DNA of 8,989 nucleotides from Alphaproteobacteria bacterium (GCA_025998735.1 BNWJ01000052.1:1-8989), one strand, 5' to 3'; shown: positions 1 through 7,330, counted from the first letter of the stretch. Notes: a model not told the origin generated them from the letters alone. Translations and numbers: made by a program.

Positions 1-47
1 TCTATGACTTTTGCTAAACCTGCAACTGCTCCTGTTTTTAGTCTCAT
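1..47 (-). CDS. Start of an unidentified gene, truncated by the window edge
   Basis: Only the first 15 codons are visible, reading MRLKTGAVAGLAKVI and then running out of the window. The start is supported by a GGAG ribosome binding site six bases upstream of the ATG and by a strong promoter at 81-108 pointing into it. It follows the MORN gene on the same strand after a gap of about 156 bases, and its own promoter suggests it is a separate transcription unit. Too little is visible to name a family. The basic, small-residue N-terminus could be cytoplasmic or the start of a weak signal sequence. Confidence 0.6.
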   Translation of the reverse strand, partial: MRLKTGAVAGLAKVI

Positions 48-80
48 CTAAAACTCCAATTATCTCTAAAAATTATTGGA

Positions 81-108
81 ATTATAGCATATTCTTAACT
101 ATTGTAAA
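81..108 (-). promoter_or_regulatory. Sigma70-type promoter for the gene at the left edge
   Basis: On the minus strand the -35 is TTTACA (108-103, five of six consensus bases) and the -10 is a perfect TATAAT (86-81), separated by 16 bases. Transcription would start near position 74, giving a leader of roughly 27 bases before the ATG at 47. The GGAG ribosome binding site lies in that leader. This is the best match to a housekeeping promoter in the window. It falls just downstream of the MORN gene stop, so the two genes are probably expressed independently. Confidence 0.65.
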
Positions 109-203
109 AACTCACGGGGTGGTAAGCCCTTAAAGCCAAAAAAGCTTTTCACAACACCATATTTCCATTAAAATTTTATGAAACGCCCGTGCTTTCGCTG
201 GCT

Positions 204-3200
204 CTACCAAGGCCATTCACTACGCTTTTGTCTACCGGCATCTGGTGACTTCCCTTGAATAATGGCATTCCATCTCCCAAACACCATAGTACGTTTCATC
301 TTCATTGTAACAGTGCCATCATCCTCCGGTACAGTATTATATACCGTATACTTTTTAACAGCACCATCATCCTTCCATAGACCCGCATAGATCACATATG
401 GGCGCGCATTACTAAAGATTGTTTCTCTGAACACCTCTTCTGGCTTCGCACTCTCATCCGCTATACGTCCGTTCTTTTTTAGCTTGAGCACCCATGGCCC
501 ATTATGCGCTTCTACTATTTGTCCGTTCTTTTTTCTTAAAATGCCCAATAGAACTCCTTTTCCTTCTCTTTCATCGTGTGCCCAATTTCCCATATATGTT
601 ATTGTATCAATAGTAAAATCCTCCTCGGCAAATTGAATAGGAATAGGTTTTTTATAACAATACGTCATAAGTCCTTTTCCTTCTCGCTTACCATTCACCC
701 ATTCTCCGTCATACTTACTTCCATCTTCATATATCTCTACCCCTTCTCCGTGTGGTATGCCATCTTCCATGGGGCCAAAATATCTACGACGACACTTATC
801 GTTGAACCAAAATTCGCGCGACTTCTGCCCCTTTATGTCAGTAAAAATTCCATAGCTGCACCTTGCTCCGCTTGCCCATTCTCCTTCGTATTTTCCCCCA
901 TTAGGATATGTCAGGGTTCCTTTTCCTTCCTTTTTGTCGTTTACCCAATCTCCTTCGTATCTTTCCCCATTAAGATATGTCATAGTTCCGTTTCTTTGCT
1001 TTTTACCATCTGCGAAATCTCCTTTATACACGCTTCCGTCGACTGACGTCTCCTCGCCTTTTCCGTGTGGTATGCCGTTTTCTCTGGCACCAAGATATGT
1101 ACGAAGACGGTCATTGTTGTACCAAAATTCCGTCGACTCCTTTCCTCCTATGTCAGTAAAAGTTCCATAGCCGTATCTTACTCCGTCTACAACGTATCCC
1201 TCATACCTTCGTCCATCAGGCCATAATATGACGATTGTTTTATCCATTTTATCCTCTGTCCACTGTCCAGCATACATGCGTCCATCTTTGAGTGTATGTG
1301 CTCCAGATGCATCAGATTTCGGAAATGTCATAGTTCCGTTTCCTTGCTTCATGTCATTTGCCCATTCTCCTTCGTATTTTTCCCCATTAGGATATGTCAT
1401 GGTTCCTTTTCCCTGCTTCATGTCGTTTACCCAATCTCCTTCATACTCTTTTTCCTCATCAGGTAATATTATAACTCCTTTTCCTTCTCGTTTACCATTC
1501 ACCCAATCTCCTTCATACCTTTTTCCATCTTTATATATCCCTATGCCCTTTCCGTGTGGCATGCCTTTTTCTATGGCGCCTTCATATACGCAAAAACTAT
1601 TATCGTTGTCCCAATATTCTAGCTTTCCACGCACCCCTCTTTTGTCAATAATAAATCCCCAACCGTTTTTCACTCCGTCTACAACGTTCCCTTCGTATTT
1701 TTGCCCATCAGGCCGCAATATGGCGTTTGTTTTTTCCATTTTATCATCCGTCCAATGTCCGATACACGTGCATCCGCGTAGCCGTGTTTTAAATGCGCTA
1801 GATTCAGGATATGTTATAGCTCCGTTTCCTTCTCGTTTACCATTCACCCATTCTCCTACAAAAACGGTCCCATCTGCATACCTCCCTGTGCCATTTCCGT
1901 GTGGTATGCCTTTTTCTGTGGCACCATCATATGTCATGTCACATTTATCGTTGATCCAACGTCCCCGTGTCCCATTTCCTTCTTTGTCAGTAAGAACCCC
2001 CCAACCGTTTTTCCTTCCGTCTACAACGTTCCCTTCGTATTTTTGCCCATCGGGCTGCAATATGGCGTTTGTTTTTTCCATTTTATCATCCGTCCAATGT
2101 CCGATATACGTGCATCCGCGTAGCTGTGTGTTAAATGCACTAGATTCCGGATACGTTATAGCTCCGTTTCCTTCTCGTTTACCGTTCACCCATTCTCCTT
2201 TATACACACTTCCATTGTCATATTTACATTCTCCATATCCATGCTTTAAGTCGTCTTTAAAACCTCCTTTGTATATAAAATCGGAATCGTCGGAAGGGTC
2301 GGCACGAAAAGAGATAATCTTTCCTTGTCCGTTCCTTTTGCCTTCTTTCCAATTTCCAATGTATAAGTCACCTTTCCTCACGTCCGCGGGCACAAATACA
2401 CCTTGCCCTTCCATCCTATCGTCTACCCAATTTCCTCCTTCACCCTCGTCCACACCACAGTATCTATCTCCATTAGGATATGTCATGATTCCCTTACCTT
2501 CTCGTCTACCATCCACCCATTCTCCGACGTACTTTCCTCCATCAGCGAATATATAGGTGCCATGTCCATGCGGTATGCTGTTAAGACGCTCTCCCTTATA
2601 CTTAGCTTTTGGTGGAGATATCATCTCTCCTGCAACAAGTCTTGATGCAGACCACGTACCGCGGATTTTTCGTCCATCGGGAAATGTCAATGTTCCCTTA
2701 CCCTCCATTTTCCCATCTTTCCATTCTCCGTCATACACTCTTCCGTCGGAGTATTTCATAGTTCCATTACCTTCCTTTTTGTTTTCTTTCCATTCTCCCT
2801 TGTACACTCCTCCGTCGGAGTATTTCATAGTTCCATTACCTTCCTTTTTGTTTTCTTTCCATTCTCCCTTGTACACTCCTCCGTCGGTGTATTTCATAGT
2901 TCCCTTACCCTCCTTTTTGTTTTCTTTCCATTCTCCCTTGTACACTCCTCCGTCGGTGTATTTCATAGTTCCCTTACCCTCCACTTTCCCATCTTTCCAT
3001 TCTCCGTCATACACTCTTCCGTTCGCATATGTAGCTACGCCATGTCCTTCATACAAGTCTTTCACATAATCTCCCGTATACTTTCCTCCATCGGGAAATG
3101 TCCCAGTTCCCTTACCTTCCATTTTCCCATCTTTCCATTCTCCGTCATACACGCTTCCGTTCGCATATGTCTTCACGCCACGTCCATGACACAAGCTGTT

Positions 3201-5831
3201 CATAAAATCTCCCGTATACTTTGCTCCGTTGGAATATGTCAATGTTCCCTTACCTTCCATTTTTCCAGCTTTCAAGTATCCATCATACACTCCTCCATCC
3301 GCATATGTCCTTGTGCCATATTTTTCTTCAAATAAGTCATTCGCCCAATCTCCCGTATACTTTTCTCCATCGGGAAATGTCAATGTTCCTTTTCCCTCTC
3401 TTTTCCCATCTTTCCATTTTCCCTCATACACTCTTCCGTCCGCATATGTCCTTACGCCATCTCCATGACACAAGTTGTTCATAAAATCTCCCGTATACTT
3501 TGCTCCATTGTGATATGTCAAAGTTCCCTTACCTTCCCGTTTACCATTCACCCAATCTCCTTCATATTTTTCTCCATTGGAAAATGTCATTGCGACACAT
3601 CCTTTCTCAAATAAGTCATTCACCCAATCTCCCGTATGCTTTCCTCCATTGGGAAATGTCATTGTTCCTTTTCCCTCTCTTTTGCCGTCTTTCCATTCTC
3701 CGTCATACACTTTTCCGTCCACATATGTCTTCACGCCATGTCCATGACACAAGTCATTCACCCAATCTCCCGTGTACTGTCCTCCACTGGGAAATGTCAA
3801 TGTTCCTTTTCCCTCTCTTTTGCCGCCTTTCCATTCTCCCTCATAAACACTTCCATCCGCATATGTCCTTATGCCATATCTTTCTTCAAATAAGTCATTC
3901 ACCCAATCTCCCGTATGCTTTTCTCCACCGGGAAATGTCAATGTTCCTTTTCCCTCTCGTTTACCGTTCACCCAATCTCCCTCATACCTTCTTCCATCTT
4001 TATACCTACCTATGCCCTTTCCGTGTGGCATGCCTTTTTCTATGGCGCCTTCATATGTCATTTCACATTTGTCGTTGATCCAAAATCCAAGTCCCCCTCT
4101 GTTTCCTTTTTTGTCAATCGAAGTTCCCCAACCGCTTCTTGCGCCAGCTTCCCATTCTCCGTCATACGCGCTGTTGTCGGCATATCTCATAATTCCATTA
4201 CCTTCTCGTTTACCATTAACCCAATTTCCTTCATACACTCCTCCGCCAGCCCACCTCAATTGACCACTTCCGTTCGGTCTGTCACCTTCTGTGGCACCGT
4301 CATATAGACCAGCAATAGTATTGTCTTGCCAAAGTCTCAAGCCCCACCTACCTCCCTTTTTGTCAACAACAACTCCCCAGCCGGTTCTTACTCCGGCTAC
4401 AAAATCCCCCACATATTTTTCTCCATTAGGACATGTTATGATTCCTTTTCCTTTTCGTTCACCATTTACCCAATCCCCTTCATATGTTTCTCCATTGGGA
4501 TATCTTTTGGTTCCTTTCCCTTGCTTTACATCGTTTACCCATTCCCCTTCATACTCTTTTTTCTCACCAGGCAATATTGTAACCCCTTTTCCTTCGCGTT
4601 TACCATTTACCCAATCTCCTTCATACCTAGTTCCATCTTTATACCTACCAATGCCCTTTCCGTGTGGTATGCCATCTTTTGCGTCCCCCTCATATGTCAT
4701 GTGTCCGGCACTCTGGGTTCCTTCTTCATCTATAAGCACTTCAAGTACAGAAGAAGGCGTACGGGCACGCTCATTCGGTCCATCTCTATCGTCTGAGTTC
4801 CCATGAAGAGAGCAGGTGTCACATGCTGAATCAGCGCGTTTTTCTCCGAAACATGCCTGGAGATATAAATTAGATGCTCCTTCTGTATATCCCAAAAAAG
4901 AGTTCTTTTCATCCCGTGAATCAGCCGGATCTCCGCCGGAACCCGCGAACACACTCATGTATTTCGCCCACTCCGAATTACCAGTGTCGCCAGATTTGCC
5001 AAAATTTCCAAAGGGGGGATTGGCTAAAATACTATGACTAGCTGTATCATCTGATCCTTCGGCTATGCTAGAAGAAACACTAAGACTGTTTGCGCCACCT
5101 GACAAATCATCTGTGCTATTAGCAGAGGAACTACTTGAAGAAGTCGCACTGTCAGAAGAAACACTAAGACTGTTTGCGCCACCTGACAAATCATCTGTGC
5201 TATTAGCAGAGGAACTACTTGAAGAAGTCGCACTGTCAGAAGAAACACTGTTTGCAGGATTTGGTTCTTCATTTGTGCCACTAGCACAAGAAATGCTTGA
5301 AGAAGAAATACTAAGACTATTTGCCTTATCCGACTCTTCATCTATGCTATTAGCGGAGGAACTACTTGAAGAAGTCACGCTGGTAGAAGAACTACTATGA
5401 CTGTTTGCATCATTTGACCAATCATCTGTGCTAGAAGAAATACTAAGACTGTTTGCGCCACCTGACAAATCATCTATGCCGCTAGCAGAGGAACTGCTTG
5501 AAGAAGTCGCGCTGTCAGAAGAAACACTAGGACTATTTGCATCATCTGGTACTTCATCTGCTGATTGGGCAGGATCCCACCCATCTACACCCTCTTTAAC
5601 GTCGTTTGGAGAAGGCACACTGGGTGGCACATCCTCATCATCAGAATCATCATCTCCGTTAGAACTCAAAAGAGAGCTCGTGTCTATATCACAAGACCGC
5701 AGCGAAGTTGTATTACCATAGGGCGAATGTTGTTCTGGATTATCAAGGTTCTGAAGCGTAGCATAAGCCTCTTGGGCGATATTTAGCAGGCAAAGAGACG
5801 CAACAGAGGTTAACAAAACATTTTTCTTCAT
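204..5831 (-). CDS. Giant secreted MORN-repeat protein with serine-rich N-terminal region
   Basis: The 1875-residue product (about 200 kDa) is unnamed. Residues 1-24 form a Sec signal peptide: MKKN, a hydrophobic core, then cleavage after AYA. Residues about 40-275 are acidic, serine-rich and repetitive. A cysteine cluster (C-x2-C in ACDTCS) precedes the MORN array, which runs from residue 378 to about 1760 with roughly 53 modules of the Y-x-G-x-W-x(2)-G-x(3)-G-x-G type, mostly 23 residues. The C-terminal 115 residues are unrecognised and end in SEWPW. No membrane segment follows the signal peptide and no autotransporter barrel is evident. The ATG has AAGG seven bases upstream. MORN repeats form elongated beta-hairpin stacks; in eukaryotes they scaffold proteins and can touch membranes. 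Export to the cell surface or host is inferred, and no enzymatic domain is visible. The ORF is intact despite its repeats, which argues for selection. Confidence 0.93.
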   Translation of the reverse strand: MKKNVLLTSVASLCLLNIAQEAYATLQNLDNPEQHSPYGNTTSLRSCDIDTSSLLSSNGDDDSDDEDVPPSVPSPNDVKEGVDGWDPAQSADEVPDDANSPSVSSDSATSSSSSSASGIDDLSGGANSLSISSSTDDWSNDANSHSSSSTSVTSSSSSSANSIDEESDKANSLSISSSSISCASGTNEEPNPANSVSSDSATSSSSSSANSTDDLSGGANSLSVSSDSATSSSSSSANSTDDLSGGANSLSVSSSIAEGSDDTASHSILANPPFGNFGKSGDTGNSEWAKYMSVFAGSGGDPADSRDEKNSFLGYTEGASNLYLQACFGEKRADSACDTCSLHGNSDDRDGPNERARTPSSVLEVLIDEEGTQSAGHMTYEGDAKDGIPHGKGIGRYKDGTRYEGDWVNGKREGKGVTILPGEKKEYEGEWVNDVKQGKGTKRYPNGETYEGDWVNGERKGKGIITCPNGEKYVGDFVAGVRTGWGVVVDKKGGRWGLRLWQDNTIAGLYDGATEGDRPNGSGQLRWAGGGVYEGNWVNGKREGNGIMRYADNSAYDGEWEAGARSGWGTSIDKKGNRGGLGFWINDKCEMTYEGAIEKGMPHGKGIGRYKDGRRYEGDWVNGKREGKGTLTFPGGEKHTGDWVNDLFEERYGIRTYADGSVYEGEWKGGKREGKGTLTFPSGGQYTGDWVNDLCHGHGVKTYVDGKVYDGEWKDGKREGKGTMTFPNGGKHTGDWVNDLFEKGCVAMTFSNGEKYEGDWVNGKREGKGTLTYHNGAKYTGDFMNNLCHGDGVRTYADGRVYEGKWKDGKREGKGTLTFPDGEKYTGDWANDLFEEKYGTRTYADGGVYDGYLKAGKMEGKGTLTYSNGAKYTGDFMNSLCHGRGVKTYANGSVYDGEWKDGKMEGKGTGTFPDGGKYTGDYVKDLYEGHGVATYANGRVYDGEWKDGKVEGKGTMKYTDGGVYKGEWKENKKEGKGTMKYTDGGVYKGEWKENKKEGNGTMKYSDGGVYKGEWKENKKEGNGTMKYSDGRVYDGEWKDGKMEGKGTLTFPDGRKIRGTWSASRLVAGEMISPPKAKYKGERLNSIPHGHGTYIFADGGKYVGEWVDGRREGKGIMTYPNGDRYCGVDEGEGGNWVDDRMEGQGVFVPADVRKGDLYIGNWKEGKRNGQGKIISFRADPSDDSDFIYKGGFKDDLKHGYGECKYDNGSVYKGEWVNGKREGNGAITYPESSAFNTQLRGCTYIGHWTDDKMEKTNAILQPDGQKYEGNVVDGRKNGWGVLTDKEGNGTRGRWINDKCDMTYDGATEKGIPHGNGTGRYADGTVFVGEWVNGKREGNGAITYPESSAFKTRLRGCTCIGHWTDDKMEKTNAILRPDGQKYEGNVVDGVKNGWGFIIDKRGVRGKLEYWDNDNSFCVYEGAIEKGMPHGKGIGIYKDGKRYEGDWVNGKREGKGVIILPDEEKEYEGDWVNDMKQGKGTMTYPNGEKYEGEWANDMKQGNGTMTFPKSDASGAHTLKDGRMYAGQWTEDKMDKTIVILWPDGRRYEGYVVDGVRYGYGTFTDIGGKESTEFWYNNDRLRTYLGARENGIPHGKGEETSVDGSVYKGDFADGKKQRNGTMTYLNGERYEGDWVNDKKEGKGTLTYPNGGKYEGEWASGARCSYGIFTDIKGQKSREFWFNDKCRRRYFGPMEDGIPHGEGVEIYEDGSKYDGEWVNGKREGKGLMTYCYKKPIPIQFAEEDFTIDTITYMGNWAHDEREGKGVLLGILRKKNGQIVEAHNGPWVLKLKKNGRIADESAKPEEVFRETIFSNARPYVIYAGLWKDDGAVKKYTVYNTVPEDDGTVTMKMKRTMVFGRWNAIIQGKSPDAGRQKRSEWPW
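1659..2199 (-). repeat. 342-base segmental tandem duplication inside the MORN array
   Basis: The stretch 1659-1857 matches 2001-2199 at an offset of 342 bases, exactly 114 codons. I count about 11 differences in 199 bases. The duplicated protein unit spans four modules: YxGEWVNGKREGNG with an AITYPESSAF insert, a GHWTDDKMEK module, the YEGNVVDG...GWG module with its spacer, and a T/VYxGA...PHG module. The spacer-containing part between the two matched blocks is more diverged. The repeat keeps frame, so it adds whole modules without disrupting the protein. Confidence 0.85.
2752..2958 (-). repeat. Three near-identical 69-base tandem repeats (single MORN modules)
   Basis: Copies lie at 2752-2820, 2821-2889 and 2890-2958. 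Adjacent copies differ by one and by two substitutions. Each 69-base unit encodes one 23-residue module of the form YKGEWKENKKEG(K/N)G followed by TMKY(T/S)DG. The period equals exactly one MORN module, so this is a clear unit-length expansion and the youngest-looking part of the array. Flanking modules, with KDGK in place of KENK, are diverged but recognisably the same type. Confidence 0.92.
5071..5238 (-). repeat. Two perfect 84-base tandem repeats in the serine-rich region
   Basis: Bases 5071-5154 and 5155-5238 are identical, and a third copy begins at 5239 but diverges after about a dozen bases. Each unit encodes 28 residues built from a serine run followed by ANSTDDLSGGANSLSVSS (about residues 199-254 of the MORN protein). 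Degenerate relatives of the unit continue to about 5540, including SGIDDLSGGANSLSISS. The frame is preserved. Perfect identity of two copies points to recent duplication or ongoing slippage. Confidence 0.9.
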
Positions 5832-5838
5832 AATCTTA

Positions 5839-5842
5839 CCTT
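5839..5842 (-). promoter_or_regulatory. Ribosome binding site of the MORN gene
   Basis: AAGG on the minus strand lies seven bases before the ATG at 5831. It fixes this ATG as the start and so keeps the signal peptide MKKNVLLTSVASLCLLNIA in the protein. Confidence 0.7.
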
Positions 5843-5886
5843 TATTTAAATAATTTATCCGAAGCCATCAGGATGCCTGTACTAAT

Positions 5887-5955
5887 AGACCTGTTGCGTA
5901 GGCCTATTTTTGGTCCTGATAATCAGTGACTCCAAGAGGCTTTTGCAACAGGTCT
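5887..5955. mobile_element. 69-bp MITE-like element with IS5-type ends
   Basis: Terminal inverted repeats AGACCTGTTGC (5887-5897) and GCAACAGGTCT (5945-5955) are perfect over 11 bases. Pairing continues imperfectly inward, with GCCT opposite AGGC. The element is flanked by direct AAT triplets at 5884-5886 and 5956-5958. AAT fits the ANT target duplication reported for the ISL2 group of the IS5 family. The same 11-base tip begins the transposon end at 8742. There is no coding capacity. It may be a MITE moved in trans, or a deletion derivative with the IS interior lost. It lies between the putative MORN promoter and its ATG, so the transcript would carry it as a hairpin. Confidence 0.75.
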
Positions 5956-5985
5956 AATGTAAAAACCTCAAAGAAGACATACTTT

Positions 5986-6014
5986 AATATAGTAACAAAA
6001 ACATAGGAATGCAA
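5986..6014 (-). promoter_or_regulatory. Candidate promoter of the MORN gene
   Basis: On the minus strand TTGCAT (6014-6009) and TATATT (5991-5986) are 17 bases apart. The -10 matches five of six consensus bases; the -35 keeps only the TTG. Transcription would start near 5979, giving a leader of about 148 bases that includes the MITE. The -35 lies in CCCTGTTGCAT, which resembles the transposon tip seen at 8742, so it may be transposon-derived. Confidence 0.4.
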
Positions 6015-6181
6015 CAGGGATATTGTCTTTTTTTGTATTTTTATTCCATGTGGTTTTTTTTGAAAAACAAGAAGATATTTTAACCGTTGTTCGCAAGAAT
6101 AATAGACCAATTGCACAACTCCCTAACACCATCGTTGGTAAAATTAACGCAGTCAATGTGGTACGCCTTTTTGATGCGGAG

Positions 6182-7318
6182 TTATGGTTTAAAAATGCTA
6201 CTTCGCATGCTGCATATGGATTTTTCGACGTGGTATGTCTGTGAAATTGGCAATATGTCTTTGAAGAAGTTGATGTCTGTTCCGGTGAAAAACGTCTGTA
6301 CATTTAGTTCAATGAGCTCTATGGCTAGATCCCTTCGGCGCTTTTCGTCGAGATGCACCATAAGATCGTCCAACAGCAATATTGGTATGCCTGTGCGCGT
6401 TCTTTTGTATATTCGAAAAACCGCCAGAACCAGCGAAATCAGAAATGCTTTTTGCTCTCCGGTAGAGCAATTTTCCGCTTCCAACAATGTTTTTCGATGT
6501 CGCGCTTCCCAGATGCTTTTTTGGGCACTGACAGACGTTGTTTGTTTCTCGGAATCCACGTAGCGATTATTTTTGAGAATTTCCATTATTTCCAGCATTG
6601 AATCTTCTTCGCTGTGCGTATGATATATTTTCTCAATTTCGCCGGAAATGGACACGATGGGTCTAAGAAACTCCGATGGGTATGCATAAAATACCTCGTG
6701 GAGCAAATCAATGAATTCCAGTCGTGATTTTGTGATTTTCACATTTTCTTCGGAGATTCTTTCTTCGAGAATTCTCAGCCAACTTTCGTCTTTTCGATGA
6801 AAAATCACATGCAGGCGTTCTTTCTGCAACTCCGCCAGCTTGCGGAGATTGGACTTGTGCCTCTTTTCGTATCCGCTAACAAGATGGTCGAAAAAAGCAC
6901 GTCTGTCGGACATGGAATTTATGAAAACGTTATCCATGCTCGGAACAATCCACAGCAGCCAGAGCGATTCCTCGAATTTCGATAGGCTTGAAGCGCTTGT
7001 GCCATCTATGCGGGCAATGCGTCTACCGTTTTTGGCGTTGGTGGACAGCTGCGTTTTGTATCCGTCTTTTTTCAGGAGTAATTCGACGTTCCAGGAGCTG
7101 GACAAACTGTCAATGCAATTTAAATCGGAAACCGGAGCTTTTCTCAATCCCCGTTCTGACGAAAACAATGATATGGCTTCCAATATATTGGTTTTCCCCG
7201 CTCCGTTTTCTCCGTAAAACACCACAAACATGGACGATATACTCAACGCCAGCGTTCTATATGATCGAAAATTCTTGCAGGTAAGTTTCGTAATGGCGGC
7301 ATCTAAATTTGGATCCAC
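6182..7318 (-). CDS. recF: RecF, DNA recombination and repair ATPase
   Basis: RecF is a cytoplasmic SMC/ABC-like ATPase that works with RecO and RecR to load RecA at single-strand gaps and stalled forks. The 378-residue product has the family length and motifs in order: the N-terminal KLTCKNFRSY segment, Walker A GENGAGKT (36-43), the alphaproteobacterial-looking 'SMDNVFI...DRRAFFDHLV' region (127-147), signature STGEQK (285-290), Walker B ILLLDD (313-318) with D-loop LMVHLD, and FTGTD (344-348). The start is GTG at 7318. An AGGA ribosome binding site seven bases upstream overlaps the dnaN stop codon. No ATG lies close upstream, and the next internal Met (30) would remove the conserved N-terminus. 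Only 9 bases separate it from dnaN, implying one operon and translational coupling. gyrB, the frequent next gene, is absent. Confidence 0.97.
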   Translation of the reverse strand: MDPNLDAAITKLTCKNFRSYRTLALSISSMFVVFYGENGAGKTNILEAISLFSSERGLRKAPVSDLNCIDSLSSSWNVELLLKKDGYKTQLSTNAKNGRRIARIDGTSASSLSKFEESLWLLWIVPSMDNVFINSMSDRRAFFDHLVSGYEKRHKSNLRKLAELQKERLHVIFHRKDESWLRILEERISEENVKITKSRLEFIDLLHEVFYAYPSEFLRPIVSISGEIEKIYHTHSEEDSMLEIMEILKNNRYVDSEKQTTSVSAQKSIWEARHRKTLLEAENCSTGEQKAFLISLVLAVFRIYKRTRTGIPILLLDDLMVHLDEKRRRDLAIELIELNVQTFFTGTDINFFKDILPISQTYHVEKSICSMRSSIFKP

Positions 7319-7330
7319 GTCGTTGTCCTA
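7319..7330 (-). promoter_or_regulatory. dnaN stop / recF ribosome binding site overlap
   Basis: The dnaN TAG stop (7330-7328) runs directly into AGGA, the recF ribosome binding site, followed by seven bases and the GTG start. Ribosomes ending dnaN would sit on the recF initiation region, which suggests coupled translation. Confidence 0.7.

Larger units (their letters stand above)
5832..6181. other. 350-base gap between recF and the MORN gene
   Basis: No gene is supported here. Reading on the minus strand from recF, it holds a promoter-like pair (6014-5986), a 69-bp MITE-like element (5887-5955) and the AAGG ribosome binding site of the MORN gene (5842-5839). No convincing recF terminator is visible, so read-through from dnaN-recF into the MORN gene cannot be excluded. 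A weak antitoxin-like reading frame runs on the plus strand from about 6023 into the recF 3' end; it is treated as a finding, not a gene. Confidence 0.6.

Noticed and set aside
132..148. Possible terminator hairpin after the MORN gene (AAAGC / GCTTT)
   Set aside because: Five-base weak stem with a seven-base loop and no clean T-run after it on the minus strand; not enough to call.
1228..2556. 442-residue open frame on the plus strand, antisense to the MORN gene
   Set aside because: It is the complement of repetitive MORN codons rich in G and GA, giving a low-complexity P/S/F pattern repeated at the MORN period. No ribosome binding site or family resemblance. The same holds for the other plus-strand frames between 576 and 5786.
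2700..4000. Regular short repeats that could suggest a CRISPR array
   Set aside because: The repeats are contiguous, in frame with no unique spacers, and encode MORN modules.
5063..5341. Minus-strand frame of 92 residues with a repeated LLQVVPLLIAQMICQ pattern
   Set aside because: It is an out-of-frame reading of the 84-base serine-rich repeats of the MORN gene.
5904..6116. 70-residue minus-strand frame starting at GTG
   Set aside because: The ribosome binding site spacing is poor, the frame runs into the MITE, and the product resembles nothing recognised.
5968..6303. 111-residue minus-strand frame overlapping the recF 3' end
   Set aside because: Its first third is an alternate frame of recF and the rest is AT-rich noncoding sequence; no initiation signal.
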